DNA of 64,000 bases from Pseudomonadota bacterium (lineage in GTDB: Bacteria > Pseudomonadota > Gammaproteobacteria > Xanthomonadales > Xanthomonadaceae). A program made the position numbers and the translations under genes. This document shows, piece by piece, positions 7,782-17,882 of this stretch; within the stretch, counting starts at the first letter, position 1; the number at the start of each line of letters is the position of its first letter. The DNA lies in NCBI GenBank assembly GCA_023386795.1, contig JAEWJB010000139.1, positions 1 through 64,000 of the forward strand, read 5' to 3'. The notes beneath the pieces were generated by a model. That model did not search any database and was not told where the DNA came from. It worked only from the letters and a program-made list of their open reading frames with translations.

Positions 7782-8756
7782 TCAGTTCTCGTCGCGCCAG
7801 CGGCGCATGTAGATGGCCCCGACGATCAGTGCCACGCCGACCACCACACCGATCCACAGGTCCGGTGTCGTGAAGACGTGCCAGCCGTCGCTGAGGTCGA
7901 ACACGCGGGCCAGCTCGTCCGGCGTGTTGATCTCGCCCTTCGGGGTGTCCACCAGCACGTACCAGGTGCCCGGCGCCACGCTCAGCAGGCCGCGATAGAC
8001 CACGATGTACCAGAGGATGTCGTGGCGGATGTTCAGTCCCGGCAGGATGTCCATCATGCTGACGATCACGCAGGCCAGGATCGGGATCAGCACCGCCCAC
8101 AGGAACGGCTTGGTGCGCGACCAGGCCGAGCAGAACATCAGCCAGCCCACGGTCGGCAGTGCCCAGGCCACGTACAGCGGCAAGGTGGCCAGCGCGGTGC
8201 CGACGATGCGCAACGGATGCGAGTGGGTGAACACCGCGCCACCGGCCGGCAGGCCGTTGACGGTGACCGTCAAGCCGGTGATCAGCCACAGCGCCAGGCC
8301 GATGGCCAGGCCGACCAGCAGCGCGACCACAGGTGCCAGCACCAGCGCCCACGTGGCCTTGGACAGCACGGTCTGCGTGTCCGACAGCGGCAGCGACTTC
8401 CAGAACAGCACGCTGCGGTCGCGACGGTCGTCGTACAGCGCGCCCAGCGAGTAGAAGAACACCACGAAGGCGAGCACCACGCAGACCAGCAGGATGCCGG
8501 CCAGCAGCACGCCGTCACCGAAGGCGCCGACGATTTCATGGATCTTCTGCGGGCCCTCGTCCAGGTTGAAGCCGCCGTTGTAGTTGCGGCCGGCGATCGA
8601 ACCGATCACTGCCAGCAACCCGTACAGCAGCACCACGATCGAGCCGGTGATCACCGGTGCCCACAGGAAGCCGCCGCGGTGCTCCCAGAATTCGCGCTTG
8701 AGCAGCCAGCCGAACTTGCGGGCCTGGGTCACATGATGGGTGGGAGCGGTGTTCAT
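7782..8756 (-). CDS. ABC-2 type transporter permease
   Basis: A 324-aa integral membrane protein beginning MNTAPTHHVTQARKFGWLLK, followed by a large polar insert (NGGFNLDEGPQKIHE) and about six hydrophobic segments. This matches an ABC-2 permease of the YtrC/D or BcrB kind. The ATG at 8756 overlaps the TGA of the ATPase gene by 4 bp (ATGA), showing translational coupling. With the ATPase it would form an exporter or efflux pump in the inner membrane. Its substrate is unknown. In relatives, YtrA-regulated ABC systems respond to envelope-active antibiotics, which is a hint only. Confidence 0.87.
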   Translation of the reverse strand: MNTAPTHHVTQARKFGWLLKREFWEHRGGFLWAPVITGSIVVLLYGLLAVIGSIAGRNYNGGFNLDEGPQKIHEIVGAFGDGVLLAGILLVCVVLAFVVFFYSLGALYDDRRDRSVLFWKSLPLSDTQTVLSKATWALVLAPVVALLVGLAIGLALWLITGLTVTVNGLPAGGAVFTHSHPLRIVGTALATLPLYVAWALPTVGWLMFCSAWSRTKPFLWAVLIPILACVIVSMMDILPGLNIRHDILWYIVVYRGLLSVAPGTWYVLVDTPKGEINTPDELARVFDLSDGWHVFTTPDLWIGVVVGVALIVGAIYMRRWRDEN

Positions 8757-9637
8757 GCGTAGGTTCCCTTCATGATGGCGACGAACAGGTCGGCCAGGCC
8801 GGGGTTGCGGGTTTCGCCCAGGGCGGCCAGTTGTGCCTTGGGCTTGCCGTCGAACAGCAGCACGGTCTTGCCGAAGGGCAGGCTGCGCTCGTCGATGGCG
8901 CCCAGGGCGCGGGCTTCGGGCAGGGCATCGGCCGACACCAGCACTTCGGTGTAGCGGTCCGACAGGTGTTCCATGTCGGCGGCCAGCACGATGCGGCCGT
9001 CGCGGATGAACAGCACGTCGGTGAGGATGTGCTCGATCTCCTCCACCTGGTGGGTGGTGATGAGGATGGTCTTTTCCTCGTCGAAGTAGTCCTCCAGCAG
9101 GCGCTGGTAGAACTGCTTGCGGTAGAGGATGTCCAGGCCGAGGGTGGGCTCGTCGAGCACCAGCAGCCGGGCGTCGATGGCCATCACCAGCGCCAGGTGC
9201 AGCTGCACGATCATGCCCTTGGACAGCTCGCGCACCCGCAGCTTCGGGTTGAGCTGGGTGTTGGCCAGGAAACGCTCGCACTTGGCGCGGTCGAAGCGCG
9301 GGTGCACGCCGGCCACGAAGTCGATCGCCTCGCCCACGCGCAGCCAGCGCGGCAGCACCGCCACGTCGGCGATGAAGCACACGTCGTTCATCAGGGCATC
9401 GCGGCTCTGGCGCGGGTCCAGGCCCAGCACCTTCAGCTGGCCCTCGAAGCCGGTCAGGCCGAGGATGGCCTTCAGCGCGGTGGTCTTGCCCGCGCCGTTG
9501 GGGCCGATCAGCCCCACGATGCGGCCGGCGCCGACGCTGAAGGACGTGTTGTCCAGCGCCAGCTTGTTGCGATAGGCCTTGCGCAGGCCCTGGGCGTTGA
9601 CGACGTTGACGCTGCTCTCTGGCACGACGGCATTCAT
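8753..9637 (-). CDS. ABC transporter ATP-binding protein
   Basis: A 294-aa nucleotide-binding subunit. Walker A is GPNGAGKTT, the Q-loop region and the signature motif LSKGM are present, and Walker B is LLVLDEPTLGLD followed by TTHQVEEIE (H-loop). The C-terminal 70 residues form the extra domain common in ABC-2-associated ATPases. The ATG at 9637 overlaps the gntR stop by 4 bp, and its own stop overlaps the permease start by 4 bp. It energises the permease encoded next. Drug, peptide or lipid export is possible; no substrate can be read from the sequence. Confidence 0.92.
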   Translation of the reverse strand: MNAVVPESSVNVVNAQGLRKAYRNKLALDNTSFSVGAGRIVGLIGPNGAGKTTALKAILGLTGFEGQLKVLGLDPRQSRDALMNDVCFIADVAVLPRWLRVGEAIDFVAGVHPRFDRAKCERFLANTQLNPKLRVRELSKGMIVQLHLALVMAIDARLLVLDEPTLGLDILYRKQFYQRLLEDYFDEEKTILITTHQVEEIEHILTDVLFIRDGRIVLAADMEHLSDRYTEVLVSADALPEARALGAIDERSLPFGKTVLLFDGKPKAQLAALGETRNPGLADLFVAIMKGTYA

Positions 9638-9996
9638 GGCGTTTTCCCCGAAGACAACAGTTCTTCCAATGACAGTCCCAGCCGCTGGATGCGTTCCAGC
9701 ACGGCCGGCCATTCTTCGTTGAGGAAGCGGTCGCGCTCGCTGCCGCGCAGTTTCCGCGCCGCCTCCTCGGTCATGAACATGCCCAGCCCGCGCCGCTTCT
9801 CGACCAGGGCCTCGTCGGCCAGTTCCTGGTAGGCGCGCGAGACGGTGATCGGGTTCAGTTGGTACTCGGCGGCCACCTGGCGTACCGAGGGCAGGGCATC
9901 GCCCGGCTTGATGATCCCGTCCAGCATCATCGCGATGACGCGATCCTTCAGCTGGCGGTAGATGGGAGCGCCGTCGCTCCACGTGATGTCGCTCAT
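9634..9996 (-). CDS. GntR family regulator, YtrA subfamily
   Basis: A short 120-aa GntR regulator: an N-terminal winged helix (PIYRQLKDRVIAMMLDG...LPSVRQVAAEYQLNPITVSRAYQEL) and only about 45 residues after it, the size of the YtrA subfamily. These proteins repress an adjacent ABC transporter operon. Here the gene is the second cistron, between a small secreted protein and the ATPase. A GGTG-N16-CACC palindrome, reported for Xanthomonas YtrA (from memory), overlaps the operon promoter at 10283-10306, which suggests autorepression released by an unknown effector or by envelope stress. Confidence 0.9.
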   Translation of the reverse strand: MSDITWSDGAPIYRQLKDRVIAMMLDGIIKPGDALPSVRQVAAEYQLNPITVSRAYQELADEALVEKRRGLGMFMTEEAARKLRGSERDRFLNEEWPAVLERIQRLGLSLEELLSSGKTP

Positions 9997-9998
9997 GT

Positions 9999-10256
9999 TC
10001 AGCTCCGGGGACGCAGGGCTTGCGCGAAGGAGAAATAGGGCATCGACAACGAGGTGCGGGCCCGCCGCGTGGTGCGCGGGGCTTCTTCCTGCGTGGGGGT
10101 CGCTGCGTTTTCCTCTGCCGCCGCCGAGACGCCATAATCGGCGCCGGTGTCCTTGACCGTTCCGGGTGCGGGTTCCAGCCGGCCGGCCGCCAGTACGGCG
10201 GAGCCGGAAAGCAGGAGCAACAACGGAACCGATCGCTTGAAGAGCTTGCTGTTCAT
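9999..10256 (-). CDS. Small secreted protein, first gene of the YtrA-type operon
   Basis: An 85-aa protein with a clear signal peptide (KLFKRSVPLLLLLSGSAVLAAG) and a short polar, Ala/Thr/Glu-rich mature part ending MPYFSFAQALRPRS. No family is recognised. A GGGGGA ribosome binding site precedes ATG 10256. The gene starts about 33 nt after the predicted transcription start and ends 2 bp before gntR, so it is the promoter-proximal cistron of the regulator-ABC transporter operon. It may be a periplasmic partner or sensor of the transporter, or simply a leader cistron. Its position suggests real expression even without homology. Confidence 0.7.
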   Translation of the reverse strand: MNSKLFKRSVPLLLLLSGSAVLAAGRLEPAPGTVKDTGADYGVSAAAEENAATPTQEEAPRTTRRARTSLSMPYFSFAQALRPRS

Positions 10257-10282
10257 TGTGGTTCCCCCTGCGTTGGGTGGCT

Positions 10283-10323
10283 GGTGTTGTATGTAACTAT
10301 AACACCAACACGCAGCGCGTCAA
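10283..10323 (-). promoter_or_regulatory. Promoter with overlapping YtrA-type operator
   Basis: On the minus strand TTGACG (10318-10323) and TATAGT (10296-10301) are spaced by 16 bp, a good sigma-70 promoter. Overlapping the -10 is a 24-bp palindrome at 10283-10306 with GGTGTT and AACACC ends (9-bp arms, one mismatch). This is exactly GGTG-N16-CACC. A repressor bound there would block RNA polymerase. It is placed to control the small secreted protein-gntR-ABC operon. Confidence 0.8.
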
Positions 10324-10392
10324 GCCACTGTCATACCCAACCAATGGCAGGGGATGAATTCGCCCCCCGCCGTACTCCAGGAGCCTCGTCCC

Positions 10393-10953
10393 ATGTCGTT
10401 CAAGAAGCTGTTTTTGCTGGGTTTTATCGCCGTAGCGAGCGGCGTGGCGGCCGCCGCGGCGCCAGCCTTGCTGGACCTGGACTACCGTCCGCTGACCGGC
10501 AAGACCCCGGTCAATCTGAACAAGACCTACGGCGGCCAGGTGTTGCTGGTGGTGAATACGGCCAGCAAGTGTGGCTATACACCGCAGTACGAAGGACTGG
10601 AGGCGCTGAACAAGCGTTTCGCCGCGCAGGGCTTTTCCGTGCTCGGTTTCCCCTCCAACGACTTCAAGGGGCAGGAGCCCGGTAGCGAGCAGCAGATCCA
10701 GGAATTCTGCACGCTTACCTATGGGGTGAAATTCCCGATGTTCGAGAAGGTGCACGTGCTCGGCGCCGAGGCCACGCCGCTGTACCAGCGGCTGACCACC
10801 GCGACCGGCGTGGCGCCTGGCTGGAATTTCCACAAGTACCTGATCGCGCGGGATGGCCACGTGGTGGCGCAGTTCCCCAGCAAGATCAAACCCGATGATC
10901 CGGCGCTGGTCGCGGCGATCGAGCGCGAACTCAAGGCGCCGGCCACCCGCTGA
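10393..10953 (+). CDS. Exported glutathione peroxidase-family thiol peroxidase
   Basis: A 186-aa protein with a signal peptide (MSFKKLFLLGFIAVASGVAAAAA), so probably periplasmic, followed by a complete GPx domain. The catalytic tetrad is visible: Cys60 in NTASKCGYTPQY (cysteine rather than selenocysteine), Gln in FPSNDFKGQEPG, and Trp-Asn in WNFHKYL. Bacterial members usually use thioredoxin-like reductants rather than glutathione. ATG 10393 is chosen over an in-frame ATG at 10354 because it gives a proper signal peptide. It is divergent from the YtrA-type operon. Confidence 0.92.
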   Translation: MSFKKLFLLGFIAVASGVAAAAAPALLDLDYRPLTGKTPVNLNKTYGGQVLLVVNTASKCGYTPQYEGLEALNKRFAAQGFSVLGFPSNDFKGQEPGSEQQIQEFCTLTYGVKFPMFEKVHVLGAEATPLYQRLTTATGVAPGWNFHKYLIARDGHVVAQFPSKIKPDDPALVAAIERELKAPATR

Positions 10954-11042
10954 CATAGGCCGACGCACCCGGTGCGTGCCACAATACCGACCCCTCGCGC
11001 CGGCGCCGGCGTCCAACAACACATCCTTAGGATTTGCAGCGA

Positions 11043-12005
11043 ATGAAGATGGGAATGCGCGGCGCGGCAGCGTCGCTGATGATCGTGGCAATGGCGGCTT
11101 CGGCGCCGGCGATGTCGCAGCAACCGGCCGCGACCCCCGCGGCAGCCAAGGAGAAGTCCGTTTTGACCTCTGAGAAAGACAAAGTCAGCTACGCCATCGG
11201 CATGGATATCGCGCGCTCGTTCGAGCCGATCGCCGATTACGTCGATACCGCCGCCATGCAGCGCGCGATCGAGAACGCATTCAAGGGCGGCCAGCCGCTG
11301 CTGGGCGACGAGCAGGCGCAAGCCACCGATGCCGCGCTGCGCGTCACGCTCGCCGCGCGCAACGGCCAGCAGGTGCCGGGCCTGGCCCCGGGCAGCCAGC
11401 CGCCGGCGGTGAACAAGCAGAATGTCGGCCTGATGCTGGGCGACCGCATGGTCGGACCGTCGCTGGTTCGCATCCAGGAAGACATCAACCTGCCGGTGCT
11501 GATCCAGGGCCTGCAGGCTTCGCTGAGCAAGCAGCAGACCGCGCTGACCCCGCAGGAAGCGCAGGCCACGCTGCAGGCCTTCGGTACCGCGAAGCAGGCG
11601 GCCGCCTCGGGCAAGAACCGCGAGCAGGGCAACGCGTTCCTGGCCAAGAACAAGACCGAGAAGGGCGTGGTCACCACTGCGTCGGGCCTGCAGTACATGG
11701 TGCTGCGCCAGGGCAACGGCGAGCGTCCGACCCCGAGCAGCAAGGTGCGCGTGAACTATGAAGGCAAGCTGCTCGACGGCCACGTCTTCGACAGCTCCTA
11801 CGCGCGCGGCGAGCCGGTGGAGTTCGGCCTGAACCAGGTGATCAAGGGCTGGAGCGAAGGCGTCTCGCTGATGCCGACCGGCTCCAAGTACCGCTTCTGG
11901 ATTCCTTCCAATCTCGCGTACGGACCTGAAGGCATGCCGCAGGGGGGCATCGGTCCTGACGCAACTTTGACGTTTGACGTCGAATTGCTGGGTATTCTGC
12001 CTTAA
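11043..12005 (+). CDS. FKBP-type peptidyl-prolyl cis-trans isomerase (FkpA/Mip-like)
   Basis: A 320-aa exported isomerase. The N-terminus (MRGAAASLMIVAMAASAPAMSQ) is a signal peptide. Residues of about 50-190 form the helical dimerisation module typical of FkpA/Mip (KDKVSYAIGMDIARSF). The C-terminal FKBP domain carries VRVNYEGKLLDGHVFDSS, VIKGWSEGV and IPSNLAYG. It assists folding of periplasmic proteins. The linker contains an extra Gln/Ala-rich segment, making it longer than E. coli FkpA (270 aa). ATG 11043 is used, with AGGA 10 nt upstream; ATGs at 11049 and 11055 are alternatives. Confidence 0.9.
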   Translation: MKMGMRGAAASLMIVAMAASAPAMSQQPAATPAAAKEKSVLTSEKDKVSYAIGMDIARSFEPIADYVDTAAMQRAIENAFKGGQPLLGDEQAQATDAALRVTLAARNGQQVPGLAPGSQPPAVNKQNVGLMLGDRMVGPSLVRIQEDINLPVLIQGLQASLSKQQTALTPQEAQATLQAFGTAKQAAASGKNREQGNAFLAKNKTEKGVVTTASGLQYMVLRQGNGERPTPSSKVRVNYEGKLLDGHVFDSSYARGEPVEFGLNQVIKGWSEGVSLMPTGSKYRFWIPSNLAYGPEGMPQGGIGPDATLTFDVELLGILP

Positions 12006-12030
12006 TCCCCCCAACGGAGACCCCCCCTCC

Positions 12031-13395
12031 ATGCGCGTTGCGATCTTCGGGACCGGTTATGTCGGTCTCGTCACTGGTACCTGTCTGGCTGAAGTAGGAC
12101 ATCACGTGGTCTGCGTCGATATCGACCAGGCCAAGGTGGAAGGTCTCAACCGCGGGGTGATCCCCATCTACGAGCCCGGCCTTGAACCGATGGTCAAGGC
12201 CAACCACGCCGCCGGCCGCCTGCGTTTCACCACGGATGCGGCCGCAGCGATCGCCCACGGCGAAGTGGTGTTCATCGCCGTCGGCACGCCGCCGGACGAG
12301 GACGGCAGCGCCGACCTCAAGTACGTGCTGGCGGTGGCCCGCACCATCGGCCGCCATATCGACGGCCCGGCGGTGGTGGTCAACAAGTCCACCGTGCCGG
12401 TCGGCACGGCGGACAAGGTGCGTGCGGCGATCAGCGAGGAACTGCAGGCACGCGGCGTGGACTATGACTTCGACGTCGTGTCCAACCCGGAATTCCTCAA
12501 GGAAGGCGATGCCGTGGCCGACTGCATGCGCCCGGACCGCATCGTGATCGGCGCCACGCGGGCTGCGGCGGTGTCGCGCATGCGTCGCCTGTATGCGCCA
12601 TTCAACCGCAACCGCGACCGCATCGTCGAAATGGACGTGCGTTCGGCCGAACTGACCAAGTACGCCGCCAACGCGATGCTGGCGACCAAGATCAGTTTCA
12701 TGAACGAGATCGCCAATATCGCCGAACGCGTGGGTGCGGACGTGGAGCAGGTGCGCAAGGGCATCGGCTCGGACCCGCGTATCGGCTGGCACTTCATCTA
12801 TCCCGGCGCCGGCTACGGTGGTTCGTGCTTCCCCAAGGACGTGCAGGCACTGGCCCGCACCGCGCAGCAGTACGGCCATGAGCCGAAGCTGCTCAATGCG
12901 GTGGAGGCGGTGAACAATGGTCAGAAGGGCCACTTGTTCGAGCTGATCCAGCGCCACTACGACCGCGGCCAGTCCAAGGGCGTGGCCGGCAAGACCTTCG
13001 CGGTATGGGGCCTGGCTTTCAAGCCCAATACCGACGACATGCGCGAAGCCTCCAGCCGTCGCCTGCTGGCGCAGCTGTGGGAAGCCGGCGCGAAGGTGCA
13101 GGCCTATGACCCGGAAGCCACCCACGAGGCCCAGCGCATCTTCGGCGAACGCGCCGACCTGCGTTTTTGCGACAACGCCGACGCCGCGCTGGAAGGTGCC
13201 GACGCGCTGGTCGTGGTGACGGAGTGGAAGCAGTTCCGCAGCCCGGACTTCGGCCGCATCAAGGCCGCCCTGAAGGACGAGGTGGTGTTCGACGGACGCA
13301 ACCTCTACGAGCCGGCCGACATCGAAGCCGCGGGCCTGGCCTACTACGCCATCGGGCGCGGTCGCTCGGTGCAAGGAAACCCGTTCGATGCATGA
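12031..13395 (+). CDS. ugd: UDP-glucose 6-dehydrogenase
   Basis: Oxidises UDP-glucose to UDP-glucuronate with two NAD+, supplying exopolysaccharide and LPS precursors. The 454-aa protein starts MRVAIFGTGYVGLVTG (NAD-binding Rossmann motif) and has the catalytic Cys266 in GYGGSCFPKD. The C-terminal UDP-binding domain (KTFAVWGLAFKPNTDDMRE) is intact. ATG 12031 follows a GGAGA box and lies 25 bp after the FKBP gene. The end overlaps slyX by 8 bp. Confidence 0.96.
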   Translation: MRVAIFGTGYVGLVTGTCLAEVGHHVVCVDIDQAKVEGLNRGVIPIYEPGLEPMVKANHAAGRLRFTTDAAAAIAHGEVVFIAVGTPPDEDGSADLKYVLAVARTIGRHIDGPAVVVNKSTVPVGTADKVRAAISEELQARGVDYDFDVVSNPEFLKEGDAVADCMRPDRIVIGATRAAAVSRMRRLYAPFNRNRDRIVEMDVRSAELTKYAANAMLATKISFMNEIANIAERVGADVEQVRKGIGSDPRIGWHFIYPGAGYGGSCFPKDVQALARTAQQYGHEPKLLNAVEAVNNGQKGHLFELIQRHYDRGQSKGVAGKTFAVWGLAFKPNTDDMREASSRRLLAQLWEAGAKVQAYDPEATHEAQRIFGERADLRFCDNADAALEGADALVVVTEWKQFRSPDFGRIKAALKDEVVFDGRNLYEPADIEAAGLAYYAIGRGRSVQGNPFDA

Positions 13396-13621
13396 ACCCG
13401 TGCCACAAGACCCGGCGCTGGAGGCGCGCCTGGTCGAGCTTGAAATGCGCCTGTCCTTCCAGGAACAGGCGCTGGCCGAGCTCAACGATGCCCTGGCGGA
13501 TGCGCGCATGACCGGTGCGCGCAACGCCGAACTGCTGCGCCACCTGCTCGAGGATCTCGGGCGGGTGCGCAATGCGCTCAATGCGGACCCGGCCGACGAG
13601 CCGCCGCCGCCGCATTACTGA
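13388..13621 (+). CDS. slyX: SlyX family protein
   Basis: A 77-aa acidic coiled-coil protein with the family pattern LEARLVELEMRLSFQEQALAELNDAL and the characteristic ending PPPPHY. E. coli SlyX is similar in size; its function is not established, although its gene lies near slyD. Here the gene overlaps the end of ugd by 8 bp, so translation is coupled. No membrane segments. Confidence 0.88.
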   Translation: MHEPVPQDPALEARLVELEMRLSFQEQALAELNDALADARMTGARNAELLRHLLEDLGRVRNALNADPADEPPPPHY

Positions 13622-13657
13622 TTTACCGTCCGACTTCCTGCCGTAGATTCCTTTGTC

Positions 13658-14314
13658 ATGACCGACAGCCTCCGCGACCAGTTGCTGGGCCTGGGCTTCA
13701 AGCCCGCGCCCAAACCCGAGCGCAAGCCCGACTCCCGCCCTGAAGGCCGTCGCCCGCAAGGGGGCAAGCCCGCGCACGCGGGGCGCCCCGGTGCCGGCAA
13801 GCCGGGGCAGGGCGGCAAGCCCTCGGGCAAGCCGCAGGGCACGCACGCCCGCGGCGGACAGCCGGGGAGCAAGCCGGCGCGCTCGCGCGAGGACATCGAC
13901 CTGGCCAAGGCCTATGCGATCCGCGCGCAGCGCGAGAAGGACGAACGCATCGAGGCAGAGCGCGTCAAGCAGGAAGAAGCCCGCCTGCGCCGCGACGCGC
14001 GCGCGAAGCTCGAGGAACTGCTCAAGGACAAGGCGCTCAACAAGGCAGAGGCCGACATCGCCCGCCACTTCTCCTATGGCGGCAAGATCAAGCGCGTGTA
14101 CGTGGATGCCGAACAGCTCAAGGCGCTCAATGCCGGCGAGCTGGGCGTGCTGCAGCTCAATGGCCGCTACGTGCTGGTCACCGCGGAAGTGCTGGCGCAG
14201 GCCGAGATGATCTTCCCCGCGGCGCTGGCGCTGAAGGTCGATCCCAACGCCCCGGCCGAGGAAGATCCCTATGCCGATCCCAAGTTCCAGGTGCCGGACG
14301 ATCTCGTCTGGTAA
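13658..14314 (+). CDS. DUF2058 family protein (YaiL-like)
   Basis: A 218-aa protein. The first 10 residues (MTDSLRDQLLGLGF) and the C-terminal half (RHFSYGGKIKRVYVDAEQLKALNAGELGV...YVLV) match the DUF2058/YaiL family. Between them lies a Pro/Lys/Gly-rich linker (about residues 15-75) and a charged coiled-coil segment rich in Arg, Glu and Lys. The composition suggests nucleic-acid binding, and some databases call relatives nucleoprotein or polynucleotide-associated enzymes, without firm proof. Its 3' end overlaps the following beta-barrel gene by 44 bp. Confidence 0.82.
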   Translation: MTDSLRDQLLGLGFKPAPKPERKPDSRPEGRRPQGGKPAHAGRPGAGKPGQGGKPSGKPQGTHARGGQPGSKPARSREDIDLAKAYAIRAQREKDERIEAERVKQEEARLRRDARAKLEELLKDKALNKAEADIARHFSYGGKIKRVYVDAEQLKALNAGELGVLQLNGRYVLVTAEVLAQAEMIFPAALALKVDPNAPAEEDPYADPKFQVPDDLVW

Positions 14315-15041
14315 AGCCACCGGCCTGCTGCTGGCCTTGGCGCTGCTCGCGCCGATGGCTGCCCGGGCGGATGACGATATCGCTTTCGACCGGCCGGGCA
14401 TCGCGTTCGGCACCGAGGTGCTTGCGCCCGGGCAGTTTGCCTGGGAGCAAGGATTGCCGGATTACACGCGCGAGGACAGCGGCGGTGCTTCCACCGAGCA
14501 ATACACGTTGGACAGCCGGCTGCGGCTGGGCCTGGGCGCGCAGTGGGAACTGCAGGTGGCGGTGGACAGCTATGTCTGGCAGCACGGCGATCCGCGCGCT
14601 CGGGGTGGCGGTGACAGCCAGCTCGCGCTGAAGTGGGCGCTGCCTTCCTCGAACGACGATTTCACCTGGGCGCTGCTCGGAACCTACAGCGCAGGCACGG
14701 GGCGTGCGGCTTTCAGCGAAGGCGCAGCGCGTGATCTGGGCCTGAGCATGGCGTGGTCGCTGCCGCAGGGGCGCGGGGCGGGCTTGTATCTGGATGTCGG
14801 GCGCGGTGTCGATGGCACCGTGTGGACCGTATCGCCCAACTACACGCTGCACGACGATGGCCGCTGGATGACCTACGTCGAAGCAGGCGTGACCGGCGGG
14901 GCCGAGCACGAGCGGCAGCTCGGCGGTGGCGTGGCGTGGCACGTGCGGCCGAAGATGCAGATCGATGCTTCCGTGCTGCGCGGGCTGGATGCGCGCAGCA
15001 CGGATTGGCAGGCGGGGCTGGGGCTTTCTTTCGCGCTGTAA
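14271..15041 (+). CDS. Outer-membrane beta-barrel protein (transporter-like, phenol MetA-type family)
   Basis: A 256-aa exported protein: signal peptide (SSGKATGLLLALALLAPMAARA), then alternating hydrophobic-polar strands (YTLDSRLRLGLGAQWELQVAVDSYVW, LALKWALP, TWALLGTYS, GLYLDVGRG) ending LGLSFAL with a hydrophobic residue, as in outer-membrane barrels. The pattern resembles the MetA-pathway-of-phenol-degradation/transporter family. Starting at ATG 14271 means it begins 44 bp inside the DUF2058 gene in another frame. A start just before the hydrophobic core cannot be excluded. The substrate is unknown. Confidence 0.75.
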   Translation: MPIPSSRCRTISSGKATGLLLALALLAPMAARADDDIAFDRPGIAFGTEVLAPGQFAWEQGLPDYTREDSGGASTEQYTLDSRLRLGLGAQWELQVAVDSYVWQHGDPRARGGGDSQLALKWALPSSNDDFTWALLGTYSAGTGRAAFSEGAARDLGLSMAWSLPQGRGAGLYLDVGRGVDGTVWTVSPNYTLHDDGRWMTYVEAGVTGGAEHERQLGGGVAWHVRPKMQIDASVLRGLDARSTDWQAGLGLSFAL

Positions 15042-15104
15042 CGCGGAGCCTTCGGGTTCGGTCGCCCGCACCGTCACCGTCACCGCCACTGCCCTCACCA
15101 CATT

Positions 15105-15160
15105 TGTAGGAGCGGCTTCAGCCGCGACCGCCGGATCGTCCTGTCGCGGCTAAAACCGCT

Positions 15161-15164
<4 letters not shown>
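15105..15164. repeat. Inverted REP doublet overlapping the metH stop codon
   Basis: Two GTAG-headed REP units face each other: 15105-15128 (TGTAGGAGCGGCTTCAGCCG then CGAC) and a diverged inverted partner 15143-15164. Paired, they can form a long hairpin between the convergent beta-barrel gene and metH. The GTAG header of the second unit supplies the TAG stop codon of metH (15161-15163), so the element abuts or overlaps coding sequence. Confidence 0.82.
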
Positions 15165-17845
<2,681 letters not shown>

Positions 17846-17882
17846 CGGGTGGGGCGTCCTGGCGTAAGGCGGGGGCGGGCGG

